Shown: positions 26,452 to 35,423, counted from the stretch's first letter. The stretch is 64,000 nucleotides of DNA from Pseudomonas putida (GCF_030159595.1 NZ_BSKJ01000011.1:143996-207995), one strand, 5' to 3'. Program-made: numbers and translations. Notes: generated from the letters alone by a model not told the origin.

Positions 26452-27156
26452 TCAGGTGCCGCTTTGCAGCAGCATGTTACGTACATGACCGATTGCCTTG
26501 GTCGGGTTCAGACCTTTCGGGCAAACGTTCACGCAGTTCATGATCCCGCGGCAGCGGAATACGCTGAACGGGTCATCCAGGGACGCCAGGCGCTCCTGAG
26601 TCTTGGTGTCACGGCTGTCGGCCAGGAAGCGGTAGGCCTGCAGCAACGCAGCGGGGCCCAGGAACTTGTCCGGGTTCCACCAGAACGACGGGCAGGACGT
26701 CGAGCAGCACGCGCACAGGATGCACTCGTACAGGCCGTCCAGCTTGTCGCGGTCTTCCGGCGACTGCAGGCGCTCGATGGCCGGTGCCGGGGTATCGTTC
26801 TGCAGGAACGGCTTCACCTTCTCGTACTGCTTGTAGAAGATGCTCATGTCGACCACCAGGTCACGAATGACCGGCAGGCCTGGCAGCGGACGCAGAACCA
26901 GCTTGTTGCCCTTGACCACACCCGACAGCGGGGTGATGCAGGCCAGGCCGTTCTTGCCGTTCATGTTCATGCCATCGGAACCGCAAACGCCTTCACGGCA
27001 GGAGCGACGGTACGAGAAACCTTCGTCCTTTTCCTTGATCAGCGCCAATACATCGAGAACCATCAGGTCCTTGCCGCCGGTATCGACGTCGAACGACTCC
27101 ATTTTGGGCGCCGAGTCGGTGTCGGGGTTGTAACGATAAACTTCGACTTTCAACAT
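26452..27156 (-). CDS. sdhB: Succinate dehydrogenase iron-sulfur subunit
   Basis: This 234-residue protein from ATG 27156 (MLKVEVYRYNPDTD) was chosen over a GTG three codons upstream. It carries the three cluster motifs of complex II: 2Fe-2S in SCREGVCGSDGMNMNGKNGLAC (about residues 55-77), 4Fe-4S in CILCACCSTSC (about 149) and 3Fe-4S with the last Cys run in CRGIMNCVNVCPKG (about 206). It passes electrons from SdhA to ubiquinone bound at SdhC/SdhD on the inner membrane. It is directly after sdhA. Confidence 0.97.
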   Translation of the reverse strand: MLKVEVYRYNPDTDSAPKMESFDVDTGGKDLMVLDVLALIKEKDEGFSYRRSCREGVCGSDGMNMNGKNGLACITPLSGVVKGNKLVLRPLPGLPVIRDLVVDMSIFYKQYEKVKPFLQNDTPAPAIERLQSPEDRDKLDGLYECILCACCSTSCPSFWWNPDKFLGPAALLQAYRFLADSRDTKTQERLASLDDPFSVFRCRGIMNCVNVCPKGLNPTKAIGHVRNMLLQSGT

Positions 27157-27167
27157 AGCAGCCACCC

Positions 27168-28940
27168 TTAGTAAGTCCGGATTTTTGGCTCGAAGGCCGG
27201 TACGGTCTTCGGCGCAAAGTTGACGCCGCGCTTGGCAACGCGCTTCTCACCCGGGTAGTACAGGGTGTGGCACAGCCAGTTTTCGTCGTCACGGTCTTCG
27301 AAGTCTTCACGGGCGTGAGCGCCGCGGGACTCTTTACGGGCTTCGGCCGCGATGGCGGTCGCTTCGGCAACTTCCAGCAGGTTCTGCAGCTCCAGCGCTT
27401 CGATACGCGCGGTGTTGAAGGCCTGGGACTTGTCGTTGATCTTGACGTTGGCGATACGCTCGCGCAGGCCAGCCAGCTGCTCGATACCCTTCTGCATGTA
27501 TTCGCCAGTACGGAATACACCGAAGTAGTTCTGCATGCAGCTCTGCAGCTCGCGCTTCAGGCTGGCAACGTCTTCACCCGTGGTACGCCCGTTGAGGTTG
27601 TTCAGGCGGCTCAGGGCAACATCGATGTCGGTGTCGCTGGCGTCGAGGTGCTCGATGCCGTCGCTCAGCGCCTTCTCCAGGTGCAGGCCGGCAGCACGGC
27701 CGAATACCACCAGGTCGAGCAGCGAGTTGCCGCCCAAGCGGTTGGCACCGTGAACCGATACGCACGCCACTTCACCTACAGCGAACAGGCCAGGGATGAT
27801 GTGATCCTTGCCTTCTTCGTCCATGGTGATGGCCTGACCATGAATGTTGGTGGCAACGCCGCCCATCATGTAGTGGCAGGTCGGCACGACCGGAACCGGC
27901 GCAACGACCGGGTCGACGTGGGCGAAGGTCTTGGACAGTTCGCAGATACCCGGCAGGCGGCTGTGCAGCACTTCCTCGCCCAGGTGATCCAGCTTCAGCA
28001 GTACGTGGTCCTTGTTCGGGCCCACGCCGTTGCCGGCGATGATTTCCTTGACCATGGAACGGGCAACGACGTCGCGGCCAGCCAGGTCTTTCGCGTTCGG
28101 TGCGTAACGCTCCATGAAGCGCTCGCCGTGGGCGTTGATCAGGTAACCACCTTCACCGCGGCAACCTTCGGTAACCAGTACACCAGCGCCGGCGATACCG
28201 GTCGGGTGGAACTGCCACATCTCGATATCCTGCACCGGCACACCCGCACGCAGGGCCATGCCGATACCGTCACCGGTGTTGATCAGGGCGTTGGTGGTGG
28301 AGGCGTAGATACGACCGGCACCGCCCGTGGCCAGAACGGTGGCCTTGGACTTGATGTACATGGTTTCGCCGGTTTCGATGCAGATTGCGATCACACCGAC
28401 GAACGCGCCTTCCTGGTTTTTCACCAGGTCAACGGCGTAGTACTCGTTAAGGAAGGTAGTGCCGGCCTTCAGGTTGCCCTGGTACAGGGTGTGCAGCAGC
28501 GCGTGACCGGTACGGTCGGACGCGGCACAGGTACGGGCGGCCTGGCCACCTTTACCGAAGTCCTTGGACTGACCACCGAACGGACGCTGGTAGATGCGGC
28601 CGGTTTCGGTACGCGAGAACGGCAGACCCATGTGGTCCAGCTCGAAGACCGCAGCCGGGCCTTCCTGACACATGTATTCGATAGCGTCCTGGTCACCGAT
28701 GTAGTCGGAGCCCTTGACGGTATCGTACATGTGCCAGCGCCAGTCGTCGTTCGGGTCAGCCGAAGCGATGGCGCAGGTGATGCCGCCCTGGGCGGATACA
28801 GTGTGCGAACGGGTCGGGAAGACCTTGGTGACTACGGCAGTCTTGTGGCCGCCTTGAGCCAATTGCAGCGCTGCGCGCATGCCGGCGCCGCCGCCACCGA
28901 TGATGATGGCGTCGAAGGAAATGGTTGGAATGCTAGCCAT
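27168..28940 (-). CDS. sdhA: Succinate dehydrogenase flavoprotein subunit
   Basis: This 590-residue protein oxidises succinate to fumarate and feeds the respiratory chain. The FAD-binding IIIGGGGAGMRAALQLAQGG is at the N-terminus, and the covalent flavin His is in RSHTVSAQGGI (about 44). The dicarboxylate site includes the HPTGIAGAGVLVTEGCRGEGG segment and the catalytic Arg in the ARDVVARSM-like stretch. The HGANRLGGNSLLDLVVFGRAAG motif lies near 400 and the C-terminus is RKESRGAHAREDFEDRDD. It is three bases after sdhD. Confidence 0.97.
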   Translation of the reverse strand: MASIPTISFDAIIIGGGGAGMRAALQLAQGGHKTAVVTKVFPTRSHTVSAQGGITCAIASADPNDDWRWHMYDTVKGSDYIGDQDAIEYMCQEGPAAVFELDHMGLPFSRTETGRIYQRPFGGQSKDFGKGGQAARTCAASDRTGHALLHTLYQGNLKAGTTFLNEYYAVDLVKNQEGAFVGVIAICIETGETMYIKSKATVLATGGAGRIYASTTNALINTGDGIGMALRAGVPVQDIEMWQFHPTGIAGAGVLVTEGCRGEGGYLINAHGERFMERYAPNAKDLAGRDVVARSMVKEIIAGNGVGPNKDHVLLKLDHLGEEVLHSRLPGICELSKTFAHVDPVVAPVPVVPTCHYMMGGVATNIHGQAITMDEEGKDHIIPGLFAVGEVACVSVHGANRLGGNSLLDLVVFGRAAGLHLEKALSDGIEHLDASDTDIDVALSRLNNLNGRTTGEDVASLKRELQSCMQNYFGVFRTGEYMQKGIEQLAGLRERIANVKINDKSQAFNTARIEALELQNLLEVAEATAIAAEARKESRGAHAREDFEDRDDENWLCHTLYYPGEKRVAKRGVNFAPKTVPAFEPKIRTY

Positions 28941-28943
28941 GGA

Positions 28944-29312
28944 TCAGATACCCCAGAGAATCTGCACACCCCAGACGAAGTAAGCGAACATCGCAACGCC
29001 GCATACCGCCTGGAACAGGAAACGAATCGCAGTTGCCGATTTACCGAACGACATAGGCGTCAGGTAGTCGGTTGCAATGGTCCACATGCCTACCCAGGCG
29101 TGAGCGCCCAGGGCAACGAGGGCCAGCAGACTGAAGATCCGCATCGCGTTATTGGAGAACAGACCATGCCACTGGGTGTAGTCGATGCCTGGGTGGGCGA
29201 CCACGTAGCCGATCAGGAAGAGGAAGTAAGCCGCGAGAACGACCGCAGAAACGCGCTGCGCCATCCAGTCATAGAGGCCCGAACGCGACAGGTTCGTGAC
29301 ATTGGTTACCAT
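28944..29312 (-). CDS. sdhD: Succinate dehydrogenase membrane anchor subunit D
   Basis: This 122-residue protein has three membrane spans (VSAVVLAAYFLFLIGYVVA, AMRIFSLLALVALGAHAWVGMW, RFLFQAVCGVAMFAYFVWGV) and the haem/quinone-region Ser and His residues of the family (RSGLYDWMAQRVSAV, GAHAWVG). I chose ATG 29312, preceded by GGGAG, over a TTG two codons earlier. It overlaps the end of sdhC by seven bases, typical of sdhCD coupling. It anchors SdhAB with SdhC. Confidence 0.93.
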   Translation of the reverse strand: MVTNVTNLSRSGLYDWMAQRVSAVVLAAYFLFLIGYVVAHPGIDYTQWHGLFSNNAMRIFSLLALVALGAHAWVGMWTIATDYLTPMSFGKSATAIRFLFQAVCGVAMFAYFVWGVQILWGI

Positions 29313-29692
29313 ACCCAAACTCCCACCAGAACGATCAGCACCACGGAGATGACGATCACGATTTTCGAGCCCAGCTTGCCGCCTTCCAGCGTCTCACCGA
29401 TGCCCATGTCCATGATCAGGTGACGAACACCTGCCACGAGGTGATAAAGCAGGGCGGACAGCAGGCCCCAGGTCACGAACTTGGCCAGCGGGCTGGTCAG
29501 ACACGCCTTCACCTCACCGAAGCCTTCCTCGGAACCCAGCGACTTGCCCAATGCGTAAAGCATGATGGCAAGGCCGATGAACAGGATGACGCCGGAGATG
29601 CGGTGCAGGATGGACGTGTACGCAGTGACGGGGAGCTTGATGGTCCTTAGGTCTAGGTTTACAGGTCGTTGGCTTTTCACGGCTTTTTTCAC
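29306..29692 (-). CDS. sdhC: Succinate dehydrogenase cytochrome b556 subunit
   Basis: This 128-residue protein starts at GTG 29692 (MKKAVKSQRPVNLDL). A second in-frame GTG four codons on lacks a ribosome site, so the first is preferred. The family motif RPVNLDLRTIKLPVTAYTSILHRISGV is followed by three membrane spans, with the haem-ligand His in LLYHLVAGVRHLIMD. It is the first gene of the nine-gene sdhCDAB-sucAB-lpdG-sucCD block, about 117 bases downstream of the predicted transcription start. Confidence 0.93.
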   Translation of the reverse strand: MKKAVKSQRPVNLDLRTIKLPVTAYTSILHRISGVILFIGLAIMLYALGKSLGSEEGFGEVKACLTSPLAKFVTWGLLSALLYHLVAGVRHLIMDMGIGETLEGGKLGSKIVIVISVVLIVLVGVWVW

Positions 29693-29815
29693 ACTGAAGA
29701 GCCCCTAGCGAATCAGGGCAAAGTTGTTGGTAAGTGTACTGGTCAGGTACCCACCACCCAGGGAACGGCGACCCCCAGCAGTTCGGGCTTGCAAGCCCCT
29801 GGCGGTCGGGTGCCG

Positions 29816-29844
29816 AGTATAGACAGTTAGGCTGCTTATGACAA
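29816..29844 (-). promoter_or_regulatory. Sigma-70 promoter of the sdh-suc operon
   Basis: On the minus strand TTGTCA, 17 bases, TATACT. The expected leader is about 117 bases and contains the palindrome GGGCTTGCAAGCCC at 29785-29798, which could act on mRNA stability or translation of sdhC. Confidence 0.8.
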
Positions 29845-29958
29845 CGTGACGGGGTAGCCCAAATAGCGCATTGCCTTTAACGAACAAAAGGCGTAAATGG
29901 GCGAGAATTTCGGGAAAAATCAGGCTTGAATGCCTGATTCAACAAGCCTTTAGGCAAA

Positions 29959-29986
29959 TTGACATCTGAATTTATCCCTCTATAGT
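29959..29986 (+). promoter_or_regulatory. Sigma-70 promoter of gltA
   Basis: TTGACA, 16 bases, TATAGT: a near-consensus vegetative promoter. Transcription would begin near 29993, leaving about 52 bases before the gltA ATG with its AGGAGG site. Confidence 0.88.
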
Positions 29987-30044
29987 GGTGCGGGCCCTGC
30001 GTGGGGGGTCTGTCTGATGATTTCTAGCATTAATAGGAGGCCAC

Positions 30045-31334
30045 ATGGCTGACAAAAAAGCGCAGTTGGTCATCGAGGGCGCTGCCCCCGTCGAGCTGCC
30101 CATTTTAACCGGCACCGTTGGTCCTGATGTAATCGACGTCCGCGGGTTGGGGGCCACTGGTCACTTCACCTTCGACCCTGGTTTCATGGCGACTGCCTCG
30201 TGCGAGTCGAAGATCACCTACATTGACGGCGACAAAGGGATCCTGCTGCACCGCGGCTACCCGATCGAGCAACTCGCCGAACAATCCGACTACCTCGAAA
30301 CCTGCTACTTGCTGCTCAACGGCGAACTGCCGAATGCCGAGCAGAAGGCCCAGTTCGTCAGCACCGTCAAGAACCACACCATGGTTCATGAGCAGCTGAA
30401 GTCCTTCTTCAACGGTTTCCGTCGCGACGCTCACCCGATGGCGGTGATGTGCGGCGTGGTCGGCGCCCTGTCGGCGTTCTATCACGACTCCCTGGACATC
30501 AATAACCCGCAACACCGCGAAATTTCCGCGGTGCGCCTGGTCGCCAAGATGCCGACCCTGGCCGCGATGGTTTACAAGTACTCCATGGGCCAGCCGATGA
30601 TGTACCCGCGCAACGACCTGTCGTACGCGGAAAACTTCCTGCACATGATGTTCAACACCCCGTGCGAGATCAAACCGATCAGCCCGGTGCTGGCCAAGGC
30701 AATGGACCGGATCTTCATCCTCCATGCCGACCACGAGCAGAATGCCTCCACTTCCACCGTTCGTCTGGCCGGCTCGTCGGGTGCCAACCCGTTCGCCTGT
30801 ATCGCCGCCGGTATCGCCGCACTGTGGGGCCCTGCCCACGGCGGTGCGAACGAAGCCGTCCTGACCATGCTCGATGAGATCGGCGATGTTTCGAACATCG
30901 ACACGTTCATCGCCAAGGCCAAGGACAAGAACGACCCGTTCAAGCTCATGGGCTTCGGTCATCGCGTGTACAAGAACCGCGACCCGCGCGCCACCGTGAT
31001 GAAGCAGACCTGCGACGAAGTCCTGCGCGAGCTGGGCATCAAGAACGACCCGCAGCTGGAACTGGCCATGCGCCTGGAAGAGATCGCCCTCACCGATCCT
31101 TACTTCATCGAGCGCTCGCTGTACCCGAACGTCGACTTCTACTCGGGGATCATCCTCAAGGCGATCGGCATTCCGACCAGCATGTTCACCGTGATCTTCG
31201 CCCTGGCACGTACCGTGGGCTGGATCTCGCACTGGAAAGAAATGCTCTCCAGCCCGTACAAGATTGGCCGCCCGCGCCAGCTGTACACCGGCGAGCAGAA
31301 GCGCGATATCGTTTCACTGAAGGACCGCAAGTAA
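30045..31334 (+). CDS. gltA: Citrate synthase
   Basis: GltA condenses oxaloacetate with acetyl-CoA, the entry step of the TCA cycle. This 429-residue enzyme, the size of the hexameric Gram-negative type, shows the active-site signatures: first His in MDRIFILHADHEQNASTST, the second His in GPAHGGANEAVL and the FGHRVYKNRDPRA segment, then the catalytic Asp in YPNVDFYSGII. The AGGAGG ribosome site is strong. It is divergent from sdhC so the two units share a 352-base control region, and it is closed by a terminator at 31353-31380. Confidence 0.97.
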   Translation: MADKKAQLVIEGAAPVELPILTGTVGPDVIDVRGLGATGHFTFDPGFMATASCESKITYIDGDKGILLHRGYPIEQLAEQSDYLETCYLLLNGELPNAEQKAQFVSTVKNHTMVHEQLKSFFNGFRRDAHPMAVMCGVVGALSAFYHDSLDINNPQHREISAVRLVAKMPTLAAMVYKYSMGQPMMYPRNDLSYAENFLHMMFNTPCEIKPISPVLAKAMDRIFILHADHEQNASTSTVRLAGSSGANPFACIAAGIAALWGPAHGGANEAVLTMLDEIGDVSNIDTFIAKAKDKNDPFKLMGFGHRVYKNRDPRATVMKQTCDEVLRELGIKNDPQLELAMRLEEIALTDPYFIERSLYPNVDFYSGIILKAIGIPTSMFTVIFALARTVGWISHWKEMLSSPYKIGRPRQLYTGEQKRDIVSLKDRK

Positions 31335-31352
31335 GCCTGAAGAGCCGAACGC

Positions 31353-31380
31353 AAAAAGGCTGCCCTCGGGCAGCCTTTTT
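31353..31380. terminator. gltA terminator (bidirectional)
   Basis: AAAAAGGCTGCCC pairs with GGGCAGCCTTTTT, with A- and T-runs on both sides. Confidence 0.93.
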
Positions 31381-31387
31381 TATTCAT

Positions 31388-31415
31388 CCTGTCCCGGCCT
31401 CTTCGCGGGCACAGG
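31388..31415. repeat. REP-like palindromic element
   Basis: CCTGTCCCGGCCTCTTCGCG followed by GGCACAGG is an imperfect inverted unit resembling the 35-base REP family of P. putida (CCGGCCTCTTCGCGGG core). It lies between convergent gltA and the START-domain gene. Confidence 0.55.
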
Positions 31416-31427
31416 CAGCACAAAACC

Positions 31428-32036
31428 TCAGTGCTTCTCAGCCCGCTCGCGCAGCCCTTTCAGGGTATTGAACGGTGCATCCACCACGAACTTGTTGGCT
31501 ACCATCGCCGGCACACTACCACCCGGCTCGGTGTGCACCTGGTAGGTCACTTCCGTGCTGTCACCCTTGGGCACCAGCTTCCAGAAGCCTTCGACCTTGG
31601 CCACCCGCACAAAGCCCTTCTCTTCCGGGACATAGGTCGGCTCTTCGACCAGATTACGGGTCAAGCTGCCATCCGCACCTTTGACCGTGGTGATATGCAG
31701 CACCGAATCACGCGGCGTCACCGGCCAAGGCGTATTGAACTGGGTATAGGTCCAGCTCTGATCACCTTCATGCTTGAGCAGCTTCTGCGACTTGCACTCA
31801 TGAATCCAGGCGCAGGCGCCGACCACGTCCTCCTGCAACGCCTGCACTTTGGCCAACGGCGCCTTGATCACGGTGACGCCTTGATAGGCTTTGTACTTGG
31901 AACCGGCCACTTCACTCAGGGAAACCTTGATCCCCTCTTCGTCCTTGGCCACCTGCCAGTTTTCGGCCCAGGCCGCAGGCGACAGCAAAACACCCATGCC
32001 ACACAGCAGTGCAATACGCTTGAACGATCTCATCAT
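31428..32036 (-). CDS. Exported START-domain protein
   Basis: This 202-residue protein has a signal peptide (IALLCGMGVLLSPAAWA) and a START/lipid-transfer-like fold: WQVAKDEEGIKVSLSEVAGSKYKAYQGVTVI, then VGACAWIHECKSQKLL, then RNLVEEPTYVPEEKGFVRVAKVEGFWKL (read in parts). START domains bind lipids in an inner cavity, so a periplasmic lipid-handling or hydrophobic-ligand role is possible but unproven. It is convergent with gltA and upstream of nothing obvious; the next gene on the strand (YkgJ-type) begins 30 bases upstream of its start. Confidence 0.75.
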   Translation of the reverse strand: MMRSFKRIALLCGMGVLLSPAAWAENWQVAKDEEGIKVSLSEVAGSKYKAYQGVTVIKAPLAKVQALQEDVVGACAWIHECKSQKLLKHEGDQSWTYTQFNTPWPVTPRDSVLHITTVKGADGSLTRNLVEEPTYVPEEKGFVRVAKVEGFWKLVPKGDSTEVTYQVHTEPGGSVPAMVANKFVVDAPFNTLKGLRERAEKH

Positions 32037-32066
32037 GTTTATCCTTGTTGTCGAAGATCCAGCCTC

Positions 32067-32321
32067 TCACGCCGCCGTCATCTGCTCCCACCAACCCAGA
32101 ATCCTGATTGCCTCTTCACGGTCACTGCCGCAGACCTCGACGTCCGCCTTGAAGCCACCGCACACCGCCGGCCGCTCAGGCTTGCCGAACAGGTCGCAAA
32201 GATTGGCAGCCGTCAGGTGCAGGCAGCGCTCGCCCGCTGGCTTGCCATTGGGCATGCGCGGCATCGCAGAAGTGATGGACGGGGCGATGCAGCAAGCACC
32301 ACAGCCCTCACGGCAGTTCAT
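32067..32321 (-). CDS. YkgJ-family cysteine cluster protein
   Basis: This 84-residue protein has the CxxCxxCC motif at the N-terminus (MNCREGCGACCIAPSI) and further Cys in GERCLHLTAANLCDLFGKPERPAVC (read in parts), the pattern of the zinc- or iron-sulfur-chelating YkgJ/UPF0153 family. The cysteines probably bind a metal. No function is established for this family member. It lies just upstream of the START-domain gene on the same strand and they may be co-transcribed. Confidence 0.8.
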   Translation of the reverse strand: MNCREGCGACCIAPSITSAMPRMPNGKPAGERCLHLTAANLCDLFGKPERPAVCGGFKADVEVCGSDREEAIRILGWWEQMTAA

Positions 32322-32450
32322 GGCTATTCACCAAAATCAGGACTCCCTGGAACAAAACGGGACGAACGTCCCTGGATAGTAACCGCTCAAACAGGCGTTT
32401 GAAATTGCTGGCACGATGAAATCTGCCGTGACTCGGCAGTCAGTTCCCAG

Positions 32451-32930
32451 CTACTGGCGATACTCGAAATCGATAGCCGCCCCTTCCACGTCATGACGGC
32501 TGTCATTGCGCAGTTGCAGCTGCATCTCGTTGTTGATCAGCCGACCATTGAGCTGGAACGGGCTGTCGTTGGTTTCTGGTTTTTCGGTGAACATGGGCGG
32601 CAGCAAAGGTTTGCGTCGCTGGATGGGCGACGGAGTACCCACGTTCGGTTCGAGGCTGTTGACCATATCGACTGGCAGGCTGAGGTCCAGCTTTGCCTTG
32701 GGCAATGGTTTGGTAACCGCCTTGCTGACCGGCTTGTGCGCTTTGGCCTTGCTGTTGCTGGTCTTTTTTACCGCTTGCTTCTGCACGGGCTTGGCTGACG
32801 CCTTTTTTTGCACCTGCTTGCCCTGATCCGCCTGCGCCTGGCTTGCCGACTGCGCAGCCAAGGCTTGGCTGCCCGGGTAGCAAAACGGTGCAAGACACAG
32901 CATCAGGGCAAAACAGCGCAAAGCATTCAT
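32451..32930 (-). CDS. Hypothetical exported Lys/Ala-rich protein
   Basis: This 159-residue protein starts at ATG 32930 (MNALRCFALMLCLAPF), giving a signal peptide ending near SQALA. A strongly basic low-complexity stretch follows (KQVQKKASAKPVQKQAVKK and more Lys/Ala/Pro repeats, about residues 35-85), then a folded-looking C-terminal part (SPFQLNGRLINNEMQLQLRND) ending FEYRQ. The basic repeats suggest binding to nucleic acid or to acidic cell-wall polymers, but this is guesswork. I do not recognise a family. Confidence 0.65.
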   Translation of the reverse strand: MNALRCFALMLCLAPFCYPGSQALAAQSASQAQADQGKQVQKKASAKPVQKQAVKKTSNSKAKAHKPVSKAVTKPLPKAKLDLSLPVDMVNSLEPNVGTPSPIQRRKPLLPPMFTEKPETNDSPFQLNGRLINNEMQLQLRNDSRHDVEGAAIDFEYRQ

Positions 32931-32994
32931 GGCAAATGGACAGACTGGCAAGAAAGGTGCGTATGCTCCATGTTCCACAGGCGGCTGGCAAGCC

Positions 32995-34437
32995 TTACAA
33001 AAGTGTGAGCGCAGGCTCCCTGCACAACTGCTGAGCCAGCAAACCGAGGGTAATCACCGCCCGCTCGGCCTCCTTGCTCCACGGAATACCGCAATTGAGG
33101 CGGATACAGTGGTTGAATTGCTCCGTGTTACTGAATATTAGCCCCGGCGCAATACTGATGCCCTGCTCCAGCGCCCGCACATGCAGTTCTTGGGTGTTGA
33201 CCCGCCCGGGCAGGCTTATCCAAAGGATGAAACCGCCCGTCGGCCGGGTCATCTGGGTACCCTCTGGGAAGTGCTGCTGCACCGCCAGCTGGTAGGCGCT
33301 GAGGTTCTTGCGATACTCCTGGCGGATGTAGCGCAGGTGCCGGTCATAGCCACCGTTCTCCAGGTAAGCCGCAACCCCCATCTGCGTCACGCTGCAGGCC
33401 GAATGGGTGGTGAAGGTTTGCAGGCGCTGAATTTCGTCCTGGTAGCGCCCGGCAATCATCCAGCCAACACGCACGCCAGGAGACAGGGTCTTGGAGAAGC
33501 TTGAGCAGTAGATCACCCGGTCCAGCCGGTCGAACGCCTTCAGCGCCTTGGTCTTGCCCTGCTCGAACATCAGCTCGCCATAGATGTCGTCCTCGACGAT
33601 CTGGATATCGTAGTCCGAGGCCAGGCGCAGCAGTTGCTTCTGCCGCTCCTCCGGGATGGTACCGCCCAGCGGGTTGCTCAGGCGCGCTGTCAGCACCAGG
33701 GCCTTGATCGACCACTGATTGGCCGCCAGCTGCAACGCTTCGAGGCTGATGCCAGTGGACGGGTCACTGGGGATCTCGATCACTTTCAGGCCCAGCAAGT
33801 CTGCCAACTGCAGCAAGCCGTAATAAGCGGGTGATTCGGCGGCGATCAGGTCACCCGGGCGGGTCAGCACGCGCAGCGACATTTGCAGGGCATCGACGCA
33901 GCCATGAGTCACGATCACTTCACGCGGGTCGACCAGTACACCGGCATCGCGCATGCGAATGGCGATCTGCCGGCGCAGCGGCTCGAAACCCGGGCTGAAC
34001 ATGTAGCTGAAGGCACGCGGGCTGTGAAACCGGGTGACCTTGGCAATTTGCTGATGCAGCGCACGCACCGGCAGGTAATCGACATGCGGCACTGCAGCAC
34101 CGAACGGGAACACACCATCACGGCGCGCCTCGGTCAGCACTTGCTGGATGATGCTGGCACGGGTGACCAGGCCAGGGCGCTCCACCCGGGCTATGTCCGG
34201 GGTTTGCGCAGTAAGGGCTGGCGTCTGGTGTACGTAATAGCCCGATTGCGGTCGCGCGCGGATCAGCCCTTGGTCTTCGAGGTTGGCATAGGCCTGCAGC
34301 ACCGTGGCATGGCTGACATTGAGCTGGGCGCTCATCTTGCGCACGGAAGGTACACGCTCGCCTGGCTGGTAGACACCACGTCGGATGTCATCAGCCAGTT
34401 GCTGGGCGATACGCTGATACAGCAGCAGGTTGGTCAT
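32995..34437 (-). CDS. MocR/PdxR-type GntR regulator with aminotransferase domain
   Basis: This protein has 480 residues from ATG 34437 (MTNLLLYQRIAQQLADDIRRG). The longer frame would translate through a promoter-like region. An N-terminal winged helix of GntR type (GVYQPGERVPSVRKMSAQLNVSHATVLQAYANLEDQGLI, read in parts) is joined by a linker to a fold-type I aminotransferase domain with FPFGAAVPH, THGCVDALQMSL and the PLP-lysine motif SSFSKTLSPGVRVGW. Such proteins sense PLP or amino-donor ligands and control amino acid, vitamin B6 or GABA genes. No obvious target gene is divergent here, so the regulon is unknown. Confidence 0.9.
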   Translation of the reverse strand: MTNLLLYQRIAQQLADDIRRGVYQPGERVPSVRKMSAQLNVSHATVLQAYANLEDQGLIRARPQSGYYVHQTPALTAQTPDIARVERPGLVTRASIIQQVLTEARRDGVFPFGAAVPHVDYLPVRALHQQIAKVTRFHSPRAFSYMFSPGFEPLRRQIAIRMRDAGVLVDPREVIVTHGCVDALQMSLRVLTRPGDLIAAESPAYYGLLQLADLLGLKVIEIPSDPSTGISLEALQLAANQWSIKALVLTARLSNPLGGTIPEERQKQLLRLASDYDIQIVEDDIYGELMFEQGKTKALKAFDRLDRVIYCSSFSKTLSPGVRVGWMIAGRYQDEIQRLQTFTTHSACSVTQMGVAAYLENGGYDRHLRYIRQEYRKNLSAYQLAVQQHFPEGTQMTRPTGGFILWISLPGRVNTQELHVRALEQGISIAPGLIFSNTEQFNHCIRLNCGIPWSKEAERAVITLGLLAQQLCREPALTLL

Positions 34438-34571
34438 GGCGGCAGGCTCGTTGTTCTTGTGCGGCTCGATGACGGTAGAGGATACCGTAACAGTTGCAAA
34501 GTGTACTGGGACAGAATGCAACATAGTCGACAATACAACAGCGTGATAACTATCGAAATGATCAGGCCGAC

Positions 34572-34597
34572 AAAAAGCGGGGCTGCGTTGCAGCCCC
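34572..34597 (-). terminator. Terminator after the OmpA/DUF4398 pair
   Basis: GGGGCTGC and GCAGCCCC flank a GTT loop, with a five-base U-run two bases further on the minus strand. Confidence 0.75.
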
Positions 34598-34610
34598 TTC
34601 TTGCTCAACC

Positions 34611-35423
34611 TCAGCGCGCCGGCGCGAGCTTGCCCTTGTCATCAGAGAACACGATCTCCACCCGACGGTTCTGCGCCCTGCCCCGCTCCGAGGCGTTGGC
34701 CTCGATCGGATACTGGTCACCATAGCCCTCGACCTGCAAGCGCTTTTCGTCGATACCCAGGTCCACCAGCATGTCGGCCACAGCCTGCGCCCGGTCGCGG
34801 GACAGTTTCAGGTTGTCCTCGGCTGCGCCGGTGCTGTCGGTATAGCCCTCGATACGCACCACCCGACGAGGGTTGAGCTGCAGGAATTGCACCAGCTTGA
34901 GCACGGTACGGCTGGCCGAGTTCTTCAGGTCGGCACGGCCGGTATCGAACAGCACGTCACCCAAGGTCATCACCAGGCCACGGTCGGTCTGCTCTGAGGC
35001 CAAGGCGGCAATTTGCGATTCGACCCACTTGCCCTGTTGCTGCACACTGGCCAGCTTGGCCTCGCGCAAGGCCAACTGCAGGCGTTGGCGTTCCAGGTCA
35101 AGCTTGGCCTGACGCTCCTGACTCAGTGCCAGTTTGGCATGCTCGCTGGCAATCTCGCTGTAACGCTGGCTAAGGTAAGCGTAATGGCGCACATCGGAAC
35201 CGGTGCCGATGTAGCTGGACAAACGCTCGGCACGGGCCAGCGACTCGCCTGCACGAATCACATCGCGCGGCGCACTGCGCAGCACATCGGAATCATCCTT
35301 GACCTTCGCGAAGGCAGCACTGGCTTCATCCAGCGCCGCAGAACTGCGTTGGCTGGCACAGCCTTGCAAGCCTGCGGCCAGCGCCAGCACTACCAGCGCG
35401 GCCAACGGCGTACGGCGGATCAT
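34611..35423 (-). CDS. Lipoprotein with DUF4398 and OmpA domains
   Basis: This 270-residue protein has a lipobox (LAAGLQGCASQ, Cys near 22) and a helical coiled-coil region like DUF4398 (ASAAFAKVKDDSDVLRSAPRD; later SQERQAKLDLERQRLQLALREA). A C-terminal OmpA peptidoglycan-binding domain follows, with VLFDTGRADLKNSA, EGYTDSTGAAEDNLKLSRDRA and VEGYGDQYPIEANASERGRAQNRRVEI (read in parts). The OmpA Asp and Arg that grip diaminopimelate are present. It is probably an outer-membrane lipoprotein tethering to the wall. It overlaps the preceding DUF4398 gene by four bases. Confidence 0.88.
   Translation of the reverse strand: MIRRTPLAALVVLALAAGLQGCASQRSSAALDEASAAFAKVKDDSDVLRSAPRDVIRAGESLARAERLSSYIGTGSDVRHYAYLSQRYSEIASEHAKLALSQERQAKLDLERQRLQLALREAKLASVQQQGKWVESQIAALASEQTDRGLVMTLGDVLFDTGRADLKNSASRTVLKLVQFLQLNPRRVVRIEGYTDSTGAAEDNLKLSRDRAQAVADMLVDLGIDEKRLQVEGYGDQYPIEANASERGRAQNRRVEIVFSDDKGKLAPAR

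Noticed and set aside
27267..29423. A 718-codon plus-strand frame opposite sdhA and sdhD
   Set aside because: Antisense to certain sdh genes, with no family features.
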